The notes beneath the pieces are model-generated. The model was not told where the DNA came from, searched no databases, and saw only the letters and a list, made by a program, of their open reading frames with translations. Both the position numbers and the translations under genes were made by a program. From Faecousia sp. (GTDB taxonomy: Bacteria; Bacillota; Clostridia; Oscillospirales; Oscillospiraceae), in NCBI GenBank assembly GCA_029257335.1, contig JARIBV010000003.1, positions 1 to 45,786 of the forward strand: 45,786 bases of DNA, given 5' to 3'. Of the stretch, positions 36,877-45,786 are shown piece after piece (positions within the stretch are counted from its first letter, which is position 1; each line of letters opens with the position of its first letter).

Positions 36877-37654
36877 GGTCCGGCGCCTCCTCTTGCGTGA
36901 AGCCTTCTCCCAGCTTTCGGCGGCGAGTGGGCTTGTGCAGATCACACAATCCTGTCAGAAGCCACAGAAGCATGGCCAGGTAGAACAGGAACTCCTCTCG
37001 GTGGGCCAGAGAGATGGAACAGAAAAATACAGCCCCCAGAGAATAAAACAGAGAGAGGCGACGACTGCCCCGCCCAATGGGAAATCCGGACAGATGCACA
37101 CTGGCAAGCATGGAGAACGTACAGGCCAGGAGCTGGAAGCAATAGTCTCCAAGAAGCGGGTCTGTGCTCCAGGCGGTAAAGTGGGTGACTACCCACAGGG
37201 CCAGATATACAGGGACCACCATTCCCAGAGGGCCATAGTGCTTCCCTTTCAGCCGAAGAATCCCTCCGCAAGCGATCACGGCACCGGAAATCAAGCCGAG
37301 AGCATTGACAACGGACTGAAATGCACCGGGATGATCCATAAGGGCAGCCACATTGACGCCCACAAGGAGAAGGCCGCTGACAACCCCGCCTCCGCATGCC
37401 AGGAAAGAGGGGGTCCAGTTGTCCTCCACAGAGGCGCGTGTGCCCATGCCATGGCAGAAAAAGCCCAGTGCGCCAAGGACCAGAAAGGTCAGAACCCAAA
37501 GCCCCACATAGGGAAGACTGCCGGTGATTTGAATGCCCAGCTCGTCATAGCCGTGCGCCAGCATCAGGGTTCGGAGAATAAAGCCGCAGATGCTGCCCAC
37601 CAGGGTAATTGCCAGGACAGGCATGGGGCCGAATTTTTGTTTTTGTGCTTTCAT
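36869..37654 (-). CDS. Uncharacterised multi-pass membrane protein upstream of rnhA
   Basis: The 261-residue protein has about eight predicted transmembrane helices with a charged C-terminal tail (HKPTRRRKLGEGF). I recognise no family motif. It is likely a real gene, given its long hydrophobic profile and its eight-base overlap with rnhA. The start is uncertain: the AAAGGA lies about 14 bases before the ATG at 37654, and an internal ATG ten codons on is an alternative. Nothing suggests a function related to RNase H. Confidence 0.7.
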   Translation of the reverse strand: MKAQKQKFGPMPVLAITLVGSICGFILRTLMLAHGYDELGIQITGSLPYVGLWVLTFLVLGALGFFCHGMGTRASVEDNWTPSFLACGGGVVSGLLLVGVNVAALMDHPGAFQSVVNALGLISGAVIACGGILRLKGKHYGPLGMVVPVYLALWVVTHFTAWSTDPLLGDYCFQLLACTFSMLASVHLSGFPIGRGSRRLSLFYSLGAVFFCSISLAHREEFLFYLAMLLWLLTGLCDLHKPTRRRKLGEGFTQEEAPDHD

Positions 37655-37759
37655 TTTGGAACATCGTCCTTTCCTCTGCTTTTGCAGCAGAACGCATGGG
37701 TATTATAGCACAAGGAACTGCCCTTGCCAATGATGGGGAAGAAAATTTTCAGAATACTC

Positions 37760-37788
37760 TTGAATTTTCCGCTTTTGTAAGATATCCT
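37760..37788 (+). promoter_or_regulatory. Promoter of the 37812 membrane protein gene
   Basis: TTGAAT (37760-37765), 17-base spacer, TATCCT (37783-37788). Confidence 0.55.
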
Positions 37789-37811
37789 TTTTAGGAAAGG
37801 AGCGTTTGCTT

Positions 37812-38240
37812 ATGAAAAAGTCCTGTTTTCCCCTTGCGATGTTTACGGCTCTTTCCTGGATTTTGTGTGCCATTGACGGAGTTTGCGTGATTTTGGAGAA
37901 GCCCTTTTTGGGCGTGGCAGGAGGCTACTGCATGAGTGCCTTCTTTTTTGCACTTTTGGGCGGTCTTCTCTGGTTTGGATGGAAAAATAAAAGTCCCAAG
38001 GTAATCAAGGTGCTGTTTGTATGGGCTTGTGTGGCGCTGGGCAGTATGCTGGCGGTGATCTTTGGCCTGTGGGGGTTGATGGCGCTGGGTGCTGGCAGCA
38101 CGGCCGTCAAGGCAGCAGGGGTGATTGTCAGTATTCTGAGTGCTCCCATTTCCTCCAGTGCCATCATGTTCCTGCCGGTTTTTGGCTGGGCCTGTGTGCT
38201 GGTGACAAGCGTAATGCTGTACAGAAGACAGCGCCCGTAA
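37812..38240 (+). CDS. Small four-helix membrane protein, function unknown
   Basis: The 142-residue protein has four hydrophobic segments (about residues 8-30, 38-58, 68-95 and 100-138) and no recognisable motif. The ATG at 37812 lies nine bases after AAAGGAG; a TTG two codons upstream is open but unlikely. It is flanked by divergent and same-strand genes with their own promoters, so it appears to stand alone. I can offer no function. Confidence 0.68.
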   Translation: MKKSCFPLAMFTALSWILCAIDGVCVILEKPFLGVAGGYCMSAFFFALLGGLLWFGWKNKSPKVIKVLFVWACVALGSMLAVIFGLWGLMALGAGSTAVKAAGVIVSILSAPISSSAIMFLPVFGWACVLVTSVMLYRRQRP

Positions 38241-38367
38241 GAATATCCCCCTTTGACAAACGGAATAAACCTCACGGACCTCTTTTCAATAATGCCAGAT
38301 ATTCTTTGGAAATCGATGGAGATTTCATGCGTTTTCCCTATTTTGGACGGCGGATTATAGGAATGTC

Positions 38368-38396
38368 TTGCAGAATATACGAAAATGGGGTACAAT
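38368..38396 (+). promoter_or_regulatory. Promoter of the RNA methyltransferase-lipid kinase unit
   Basis: TTGCAG (38368-38373), 17-base spacer, TACAAT (38391-38396). Confidence 0.78.
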
Positions 38397-38422
38397 ATAG
38401 AAAAATGTGATGGGAGAAAAAT

Positions 38423-39550
38423 ATGCAAGTGATGACTTTTGTTGTTCCCTGCCTCTTTGGTCTGGAGTCCCTGGCGGCAGATGAGCTTCGGCGGCTGAAA
38501 CTGGACAATGTCCGGGCGGAAAATGGCCGCGTTTTATTTGACGGAGATCAGGAGGCCATGGCCATGGCGAACCTGTGGCTCCGCACCGGTGAGCGGATCC
38601 TTTTGCGTTTGGCAGAAGGAACCGCGAAATCCTTTGAAGAAATGTTCCAGCTGGTGGTGAAGACCCCGCTGGAGGAGTTTATTCCCAGAGATGGCAAGTT
38701 CCCGGTGAAAGGGCACAGCCTCAATAGCCAGCTGCGTTCCGTACCGGACTGTCAGGCCATTGTGAAGCGGGCTGCGGCCAAGCGCCTGGGAGACCACTAT
38801 GGTGTGAGTTGGCTGCCGGAAACCGGTGCAATGTATCAGCTCCAGTTTTCTTTGATGAATGACCGCTTTGAGCTGTTTTTGGACACTTCCGGTGCCGGTC
38901 TGCATAAGCGGGGCTACCGTGCCAACGGCAATGATGCCCCTCTTCGTGAGACCCTGGCTGCCGGAATGGTGCAGCTGACCCGGTATCGTGGCCGAGAATT
39001 CTTCTGGGACCCTTTCTGCGGTTCCGGGACTATTCCCATTGAAGCTGCCATGGTGGCCATTAACCGGGCTCCGGGCCTCTTCCGTGGGTTCTCTGCGGAG
39101 AAATTTGCATGGGTGGACAAGGAGCTGTTCCCCCGTGTCCGCCGGGAGGCTACAGACCGGGAGTTCCACGGAACCTACCGGATCCTGGGTTCTGACAATG
39201 ATCCCAAATGTGTCAGCTTGGCCATGTCCAATGCTCGTAAGGCAGGTGTCAACAAGCTGATTGAATTTAAAGACGGAGACGCTACCAAAATGAGCCTTCC
39301 CACCCAGGAGGGAATCCTGGTGTGCAACCCTCCCTATGGACAGAGAATGATGGAACAGCGCCAGGCGCAGGGCCTGGTGCAGGCCTTCGGCCGTCATGTC
39401 AAGTTTGCTGACGGCTGGAAGAAGTACATCATCTCTTCCGAACCGGAATTCGAGCATTACTTTGGCCGCCGGGCAGATAAACACCGCAAGCTGTACAACG
39501 GTATGATCCGCTGCGAGTACTATATGTATCTGGGAGGCCGCAAAAAATGA
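38423..39550 (+). CDS. THUMP-domain class I RNA (guanine-N2) methyltransferase, RlmL-like
   Basis: The 375-residue protein resembles the N-terminal half of RlmL, which methylates 23S rRNA G2445; Bacillus YpsC is the usual Firmicute counterpart. A ferredoxin-like and THUMP region occupies about residues 1-160. The SAM-binding Rossmann fold follows, with DPFCGSGTIPIEAAM (about 194-208), ILGSDNDPKCV and the catalytic CNPPYGQRM. The start follows GGGAG. It overlaps the lipid-kinase gene by four bases (ATGA). Confidence 0.92.
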   Translation: MQVMTFVVPCLFGLESLAADELRRLKLDNVRAENGRVLFDGDQEAMAMANLWLRTGERILLRLAEGTAKSFEEMFQLVVKTPLEEFIPRDGKFPVKGHSLNSQLRSVPDCQAIVKRAAAKRLGDHYGVSWLPETGAMYQLQFSLMNDRFELFLDTSGAGLHKRGYRANGNDAPLRETLAAGMVQLTRYRGREFFWDPFCGSGTIPIEAAMVAINRAPGLFRGFSAEKFAWVDKELFPRVRREATDREFHGTYRILGSDNDPKCVSLAMSNARKAGVNKLIEFKDGDATKMSLPTQEGILVCNPPYGQRMMEQRQAQGLVQAFGRHVKFADGWKKYIISSEPEFEHYFGRRADKHRKLYNGMIRCEYYMYLGGRKK

Positions 39551-40479
39551 AACACCTGTTCCTGGTGAACCCTGTGGCGGGAAAGGGAAACCAGCTGGAC
39601 GAGTTTTTGGCGGACATCCGCAAGCATTTTCAGGGGCAGGATTATGAAGTAAAGGTTTCGCAAAAACCCGGCGACATTACCGCCTGGGCCAGACAGGCAG
39701 GAAACAAGGAGCAGGAGCTTCGGGTCTATGCCTGTGGTGGGGACGGAACCCTCAACGAGGTAGTCAACGGCGTGGCGGGCTGCTCTCATGTGGCCGTCAC
39801 CCATGTGGCCAGAGGCTCCGGAAATGACTTTATTCGCCTGTTTACAGATATGGCTCCCTTTGGAGATCTGGGCTCCTTTGTAAAGGATACCAGGGAGGTT
39901 TCTGTGGATCTCATCCGATGCAACGGGGATTATGCCCTCAATGTCTGCTCCATGGGCTTTGATGCCCGGATCGGCACCCAGATTGCTGCCTATAAAAAGC
40001 TGCCCTTTGTAAAGGGACATGGGGCCTACATTCTGTCCGCACTGGTCAATACCATCAAAGGAATTCACCACAACTATCATGTGGAAATCAACGACGAAGT
40101 GGTAGACGGACAGCAGACCATGATCTATGTGGGAAGCGGCTCGTGGTACGGCGGGGGCTTCCACCCGGTCCCCGATGCAGACCCTACGGACGGAATTTTG
40201 GATGTACTTCTGGTCAAGGGTGTGAGCCGCGGCACGGTTATGAAGCTGATCGGCTCCTACAAGGTGGGAAAATTCCGGGATTATCCCCATCTGATCCGGT
40301 ATTTTCGCACGAAGAAAATCACGATTTCCTGCGAAAAGGCGGAGTCTGTCAATCTGGACGGGGAGCTTCGCATGAGCAGCCGGACGGAAATTTCAGTGGC
40401 GCCTTTTCAGCTTCGATTCTTCTACCCCGGCAGCGTGGCTTTGACCTGCAAGGAACGGGCCGGTGGCCTGATAGGATAA
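39547..40479 (+). CDS. Diacylglycerol kinase-family lipid kinase
   Basis: This is a soluble DagK/YegS-type lipid kinase of 310 residues. The catalytic domain has FLVNPVAGKG near the start, the ATP-binding GGDGTLNEVVNG (about residues 64-75), ARGSGNDFIRL, and YGGGFHPVPDADPTDGILDV in the second domain. A C-terminal NLDGEL motif matches the family. Diacylglycerol produced by lipid turnover is the expected substrate, but ceramide-like lipids or undecaprenol cannot be excluded. It is translationally coupled to the methyltransferase. Confidence 0.93.
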   Translation: MKHLFLVNPVAGKGNQLDEFLADIRKHFQGQDYEVKVSQKPGDITAWARQAGNKEQELRVYACGGDGTLNEVVNGVAGCSHVAVTHVARGSGNDFIRLFTDMAPFGDLGSFVKDTREVSVDLIRCNGDYALNVCSMGFDARIGTQIAAYKKLPFVKGHGAYILSALVNTIKGIHHNYHVEINDEVVDGQQTMIYVGSGSWYGGGFHPVPDADPTDGILDVLLVKGVSRGTVMKLIGSYKVGKFRDYPHLIRYFRTKKITISCEKAESVNLDGELRMSSRTEISVAPFQLRFFYPGSVALTCKERAGGLIG

Positions 40480-40483
40480 CTGC

Positions 40484-40517
40484 ATTTCCCGGAGCGTTGA
40501 TCGCTCCGGGAAATTTT
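40484..40517 (+). terminator. Rho-independent terminator after the lipid kinase gene
   Basis: ATTTCCCGGAGCG and CGCTCCGGGAAAT enclose TTGAT and are followed by T6. Confidence 0.93.
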
Positions 40518-40551
40518 TTAAAATTTCACAGAAAATTCATAGAAAAACCCC

Positions 40552-40580
40552 TTGCATTTTTAGGCGCAATGGTCTATTAT
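40552..40580 (+). promoter_or_regulatory. Promoter of groES-groEL
   Basis: TTGCAT (40552-40557), 17-base spacer, TATTAT (40575-40580). Confidence 0.82.
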
Positions 40581-40587
40581 ATAGATG

Positions 40588-40614
40588 TTAGCACTCGATA
40601 GATATGAGTGCTAA
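40588..40614. promoter_or_regulatory. CIRCE operator (HrcA binding site)
   Basis: TTAGCACTC-N9-GAGTGCTAA is a perfect CIRCE element covering the transcription start, so HrcA repression of groESL is expected. Confidence 0.98.
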
Positions 40615-40691
40615 CCGAATATCTTTATAGACTATAGCGGCTTGGAACTTTCCCGCCGCCATTCTAAATTCTGTTTTGGAGGTAACTAATT

Positions 40692-40964
40692 ATGAAACTC
40701 ACTCCTATGGCAGACCGTGTTTTGCTGAAGGCTTTCGAGGCCGAGGAAAAGACCGCTTCCGGCATTATCCTGTCCGCTGCGAACAAGGAAAAGCCCGTGA
40801 TCTCTGAAGTTGTGGCTGTGGGCCCCGGAGACAAGGACACCGAGATGATGGTAAAGCCCGGCGACAAGGTTGTTGTTGCAAAGTTTGTAGGCACTGAAAT
40901 TAAGGTGGACGGCCAGGAATACACCATTGTGAAGCAGTCCGAGATTCTGGCAGTTGTGGAATAA
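40692..40964 (+). CDS. groES: Co-chaperonin GroES
   Basis: GroES is the heptameric lid of the GroEL folding chamber. The 90-residue product has PMADRVLLKAFEAEEKTASGIIL with the mobile loop, and VKPGDKVVVAKFVGTEIKVDG and the C-terminal EYTIVKQSEILAVVE. TTGGAGG precedes the ATG at 40692. It lies 17 bases upstream of groEL and is controlled by CIRCE. Confidence 0.98.
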   Translation: MKLTPMADRVLLKAFEAEEKTASGIILSAANKEKPVISEVVAVGPGDKDTEMMVKPGDKVVVAKFVGTEIKVDGQEYTIVKQSEILAVVE

Positions 40965-40978
40965 TTGGAGGTTAATAA

Positions 40979-42616
<1,638 letters not shown>

Positions 42617-42656
42617 GCACCATTCGAGGATTAAAAGCGATTCTATTGCATTTGGA

Positions 42657-42690
42657 AACGGCATGGCCTGCTGGCCATGCCGTTTTTTTC
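42657..42690 (+). terminator. Rho-independent terminator after groEL
   Basis: AACGGCATGGCC and GGCCATGCCGTTTTTTT form a 12-base stem with a 4-base loop. Confidence 0.94.
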
Positions 42691-42778
42691 GCACATTCGT
42701 GCAAGATCTTGCAAAAAGGGATTCCATAGCGGGCTCTTTTGGTGTATCATAGTGGAAGATTGAAAAGAGGTGGCTGCC

Positions 42779-44107
42779 ATGGAAGTTACATTGATGCAGA
42801 TGCTGGAGGCTCGGGAGGCCCGGGTGGCAAGGCAGGAGGCGCTGTTTTGCCGGTATGGTCTTCCCCTGCTGTCGTTTACCATGAATATTCCCGGCCCGGT
42901 AAAAAACAATGCCCTCATTACCCAGGGCTTTTACCTGGGAGACCGGCTGATTCGGCAGGAGCTGCAAAGACGGAACATACACTGTAAAACCCGGGAACTT
43001 GTTGTTGCGGACACAGGCTGTGAGGCGATGTATGTCCTTGATATGGAGCCCATGGAATTGAAGGCCATGGCGGTGGAACTGGAGGAAGGAACTTCATTGG
43101 GCCGCCTTCTGGATCTGGATGTGGTGGTTCCCCAGGGGCAAAAGATTCAAAGAGCAACCCCCAGAAGGTGCCTGATCTGCGGCAATGTGGCGCAGGTCTG
43201 TGCCAGGAGCCGTGCCCACAGTGTGGAGCAGCTCCAGGCAAAAACCTTTGAGATTTTGCAGGAGGCTGTGGATAAAGACGATGCCCGGACCGGAGCTCGT
43301 CTTGCCTGCCAGGCTCTGCTCTATGAAGTTTGTGCCACGCCGAAGCCCGGTCTTGTAGACAGAGAAAATTCCGGCAGTCATCAGGACATGGACATATTTA
43401 CCTTCCAGGCCAGTGCAGCAGCTTTGTGGCCCTATTTTTATGACTGCGTGAGATTGGGAAGAAAGTCAAGGACTCTGTCCCCTGCCGAGACATTTGCAAG
43501 ACTCCGCCGCCGTGGAAAACAGGCAGAGGGAGAAATGCTGCTGGCTACCTCCGGAGTCAACACGCACAAAGGGGCAATTTTTTCTCTGGGGCTTCTCTGC
43601 GGGGCATTGGGACGATTGGAACAGGGGCTGTGGAAAAATCCGGATGCGGTACTGACCACAGTGGCAGATTTGGCGCAGGGGTTGACCACCTCTGACTTTT
43701 CAGGGACGGACACGGCAGGAGAACGGCTTTACCGGGACTACGGTATCACCGGAGTCCGGGGACAGGCAGAGGCGGGCTTCCCTGCCGTAAAAAAAATCGG
43801 CCTGCCGATTTTGAAAGAAGGCTTGGCCCGGGGCCTTAGCTGCAACCATGCAGGCTGTGTGGCGCTGCTCCATATGCTCCCTTTCGTACAGGACACCAAT
43901 CTTTTCCATAGAGGCGGCCCGGCCGCCCAGGAGTTTGTCACAGGGGCTGTGGAAAACATTTTGCAGCAGAACCCCTTCCCTTCTGCGGAAGAAATCCGGC
44001 AGCTGGACCAGGCGCTCATAGAGCGGAACCTTTCCCCCGGAGGCTGTGCAGATCTTTTGGCTCTGACCTATTTGATGTGGCTTTTACAGCAGCCGGAAAT
44101 TCAATAA
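42779..44107 (+). CDS. citXG: Fused CitX-CitG: citrate lyase prosthetic-group synthesis and transfer enzyme
   Basis: The 442-residue protein joins two enzymes of citrate lyase maturation. Residues about 1-165 are CitX-like (GLPLLSFTMNIPGPVKNN and RRCLICGNVAQVCARSRAHS), which attaches the prosthetic group to apo-CitD. Residues about 175-440 are CitG-like (EVCATPKPGLVDRENSGSH, TSGVNTHKGAIFSLGLL, LSCNHAGCVALLHML), which makes triphosphoribosyl-dephospho-CoA. Fused CitXG is known in other Firmicutes. No citrate lyase genes are present here, but oxaloacetate-type decarboxylase subunits follow on the other strand. The start was set at ATG 42779 behind AGAGG, eight bases away. Confidence 0.92.
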   Translation: MEVTLMQMLEAREARVARQEALFCRYGLPLLSFTMNIPGPVKNNALITQGFYLGDRLIRQELQRRNIHCKTRELVVADTGCEAMYVLDMEPMELKAMAVELEEGTSLGRLLDLDVVVPQGQKIQRATPRRCLICGNVAQVCARSRAHSVEQLQAKTFEILQEAVDKDDARTGARLACQALLYEVCATPKPGLVDRENSGSHQDMDIFTFQASAAALWPYFYDCVRLGRKSRTLSPAETFARLRRRGKQAEGEMLLATSGVNTHKGAIFSLGLLCGALGRLEQGLWKNPDAVLTTVADLAQGLTTSDFSGTDTAGERLYRDYGITGVRGQAEAGFPAVKKIGLPILKEGLARGLSCNHAGCVALLHMLPFVQDTNLFHRGGPAAQEFVTGAVENILQQNPFPSAEEIRQLDQALIERNLSPGGCADLLALTYLMWLLQQPEIQ

Positions 44108-44112
44108 GAGAG

Positions 44113-44156
44113 AACAAAAATGGGTACCGTCCTGAGACAGTACCCATTTTGTTTGC
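44113..44156. terminator. Bidirectional terminator between citXG and the decarboxylase genes
   Basis: AACAAAAATGGGTAC and GTACCCATTTTGTTTG form a long A-T-rich-ended stem that suits both converging units. Confidence 0.88.
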
Positions 44157-44159
44157 TTT

Positions 44160-45368
44160 TTAGCCAAAGACGGACAGCAGGAAACCTGCAGCAATGGCCG
44201 AACCGATGACGCCGGCCACATTGGGGCCCATGGCGTGCATCAGCAGATAGTTGGTGGGATTATACTTCCGGCCCACATCCTGTGCCACACGGGCAGCCAT
44301 GGGCACAGCGGAAACACCGGCAGAGCCAATGAGAGGATTGATCTTACCCTTGGTAGCCCAGCACATGATCTTACCCACCAGCAGGCCGCCCACAGTGGAC
44401 AGGATGAAGGCACACACACCCAGCAGAATGATCCAGATGGTCTGGGCATTCAGGAAGGAGGCGCCTACCATGGTCGCACCCACGGAAGTGGAGAGCATGA
44501 TGGTGATAATGTTCATGAGGGCATTTTGAACCGTGTCGGACAGACGGGCAGTGACACCGCACTCGCGGAACAGGTTGCCCAGCATCAGGCAGCCGATCAG
44601 AGGAGCGGTGGAAGGCAGCAGCAGAGCCACAAAGATGGAAACCATGATGGGGAAAATGATTTTCTCGGTCTTGGAAACCTCACGGGACTGCTTCATCACG
44701 ATCTCACGATCCTTGCCCCGAACCAGGAGCTTCATAAAAGGAGGCTGGATCAGGGGGATCAGAGCCATGTAAGAGTAAGCTGCAATGGCGATGGGTCCCA
44801 ACAGATGGGGAGCCAGCTTGGATGTCAGGAAGATGGCGGTAGGACCGTCAGCGCCGCCGATGATGCCGATAGAGGCAGCCTCGGGACCGGTAAAGCCCAG
44901 AAGGACAGCACCCAGGAAGGCCGCAAACACGCCCAGCTGAGCACCGGCACCCATGAACATGCTCTTGGGATTGGACAGCATGGGACCGAAGTCGGTCATG
45001 GCGCCCACGCCCATGAAAATCAAACAGGGATACAGACTTGTTTTTACGCCGATGTAGAAGAAGTCCAGCAGACCGCCGTTGGCCAATATATGACCGTAAC
45101 TATGGTAATATTGACTGGATTCATCCATAAAAGCGGTCCACAGCTCCTGATGGTACAGACCACCCATGGGGAGATTGCTCAGCAGGCAGCCGAAGGCGAT
45201 GCCCACCAGCAGCAGAGGCTCAAATTTCTTGACAATGCCCAGATACAGCAGTACGCAGGCAATGGCAATCATCACCAGACTCTTCCAGCCATCTCCTACA
45301 AAAAAGGAGTTGAAGCCGGAGTCATTCCAGAGACCTAAAAGGGTCTCTCCAATATTAAATGCCAGCAT
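44160..45368 (-). CDS. Sodium-pumping decarboxylase beta subunit (OadB/GcdB/MmdB family)
   Basis: This integral membrane subunit decarboxylates carboxybiotin and couples it to Na+ export. The 402-residue protein has about nine or ten helices and conserved regions GIIGGADGPTAIFLTSKLA (with the Na+-site Asp), STSVGATMVGASF and INPLIGSAGVSAVPMAARVAQ. Beta subunits of oxaloacetate, methylmalonyl-CoA and glutaconyl-CoA decarboxylases are too similar to tell apart. The citrate-related citXG next door slightly favours oxaloacetate. It lies 12 bases downstream of the biotin-carrier gene. The alpha (carboxyltransferase) subunit is not in the window. Confidence 0.93.
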   Translation of the reverse strand: MLAFNIGETLLGLWNDSGFNSFFVGDGWKSLVMIAIACVLLYLGIVKKFEPLLLVGIAFGCLLSNLPMGGLYHQELWTAFMDESSQYYHSYGHILANGGLLDFFYIGVKTSLYPCLIFMGVGAMTDFGPMLSNPKSMFMGAGAQLGVFAAFLGAVLLGFTGPEAASIGIIGGADGPTAIFLTSKLAPHLLGPIAIAAYSYMALIPLIQPPFMKLLVRGKDREIVMKQSREVSKTEKIIFPIMVSIFVALLLPSTAPLIGCLMLGNLFRECGVTARLSDTVQNALMNIITIMLSTSVGATMVGASFLNAQTIWIILLGVCAFILSTVGGLLVGKIMCWATKGKINPLIGSAGVSAVPMAARVAQDVGRKYNPTNYLLMHAMGPNVAGVIGSAIAAGFLLSVFG

Positions 45369-45380
45369 GGGTATTCCCCC

Positions 45381-45764
45381 TTAAGCCAGAATGACCAGAG
45401 GAGCGCCGGACTCAACATTACTGCCCTTGGGAGCAACGATCTGAGCCACAGTGCCAGCCTTAGGTGCAACGATCTCGTTTTCCATCTTCATAGCTTCCAG
45501 AATGACCAGAACCTGACCGGCCTTCACGGCCTGTCCTTCCTGGACCTGGACCTTCAGGACGATACCGGGCATGGGTGCCTTGACCGCTTCACCGGCAGCC
45601 GTGGCAACCTTGGCGGCAGGGGCAGCAGCGGCAGGTGCGGGAGCGGAAGGAGCAGCAGCGGCGGGAGCAGGGGCAATGGCTTCGTATTCGTCCAGGAGCA
45701 TGGCCTGGCCGGCCTCGACCTCGACCTCATAGGTGCGGCCGTTGAGAGTTACCTTATATTTCAT
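45381..45764 (-). CDS. Biotin carboxyl carrier protein of a Na+-pumping decarboxylase
   Basis: The 127-residue protein carries the biotin moved between the carboxyltransferase and the beta subunit. It has a short N-terminal domain ([19 protein letters not shown]), a flexible Ala/Pro linker (about residues 30-60) and a biotinyl domain with the biotin Lys in EAMKMENE (about residues 90-97). The linker is characteristic of gamma/delta-type carrier subunits of decarboxylases. AAGGAGG lies ten bases before the ATG at 45764, so the gene is complete, although its upstream neighbour lies outside the window. Confidence 0.95.
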   Translation of the reverse strand: MKYKVTLNGRTYEVEVEAGQAMLLDEYEAIAPAPAAAAPSAPAPAAAAPAAKVATAAGEAVKAPMPGIVLKVQVQEGQAVKAGQVLVILEAMKMENEIVAPKAGTVAQIVAPKGSNVESGAPLVILA

Positions 45765-45786
45765 GGTTACTTTACCTCCTTGATGG

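Overview
The window looks like chromosomal DNA of an anaerobic, spore-forming Firmicute of class Clostridia, most likely an Oscillospiraceae-type gut lineage. This rests on the spore genes yabP-yabQ, an Rnf complex, strong AGGAGG ribosome binding sites, sigma-A promoters and a moderately high GC content. No phage, insertion sequence, CRISPR array, tRNA or rRNA was seen. Housekeeping genes dominate and most are on the + strand. The largest minus-strand block lies between 17.2 and 26.5 kb.

1-16 kb: the end of a pseudouridine synthase gene is followed by the conserved spore/division cluster yabP-yabQ-divIC-yabR, a short-chain reductase and rpiB. Next come a nickel-handling pair (a His-rich protein plus CooT) and a second pseudouridine synthase. 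The complete rnfCDGEAB operon (ferredoxin:NAD+ oxidoreductase, a Na+ or H+ pump) follows. After asd on the minus strand come two perfect parS sites, parA, parB, a membrane coiled-coil gene translationally coupled to parB, and serS. The 490-bp gap after serS carries a strong terminator and a cluster of DnaA-box-like nonamers.

16-26.5 kb: a LytTR regulator/DUF3021 membrane protein pair faces a five-gene minus-strand operon. That operon resembles dlt: an adenylation enzyme, a GNAT, a carrier protein, an MBOAT and a secreted SGNH-like/polysaccharide-deacetylase fusion. It probably charges a small acid or amino acid onto the carrier and passes it outside to a cell-surface polymer. Its composition and an altered DltA selectivity position make it the best candidate for something undescribed. 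Beyond it lies an iscR/cymR-type regulator with cysK-nifS-nifU, i.e. cysteine synthesis and Fe-S assembly, with related inverted repeats over two promoters.

26.5-46 kb: an AraC regulator, a TraX-like membrane protein, dusB (apparently starting at CTG), a dCMP deaminase, and rpsO and pnp with structured leaders. Then an isochorismatase-family hydrolase, a preQ1-I riboswitch with queT, a sodium-coupled amino-acid transporter, rnhA and several unknown membrane proteins. These are followed by a THUMP methyltransferase with a lipid kinase, groES-groEL under CIRCE, a CitX-CitG fusion, and the beta and biotin-carrier subunits of a Na+-pumping decarboxylase. The Rnf complex, the decarboxylase and the sodium symporter together suggest that sodium may be an important coupling ion in this cell.
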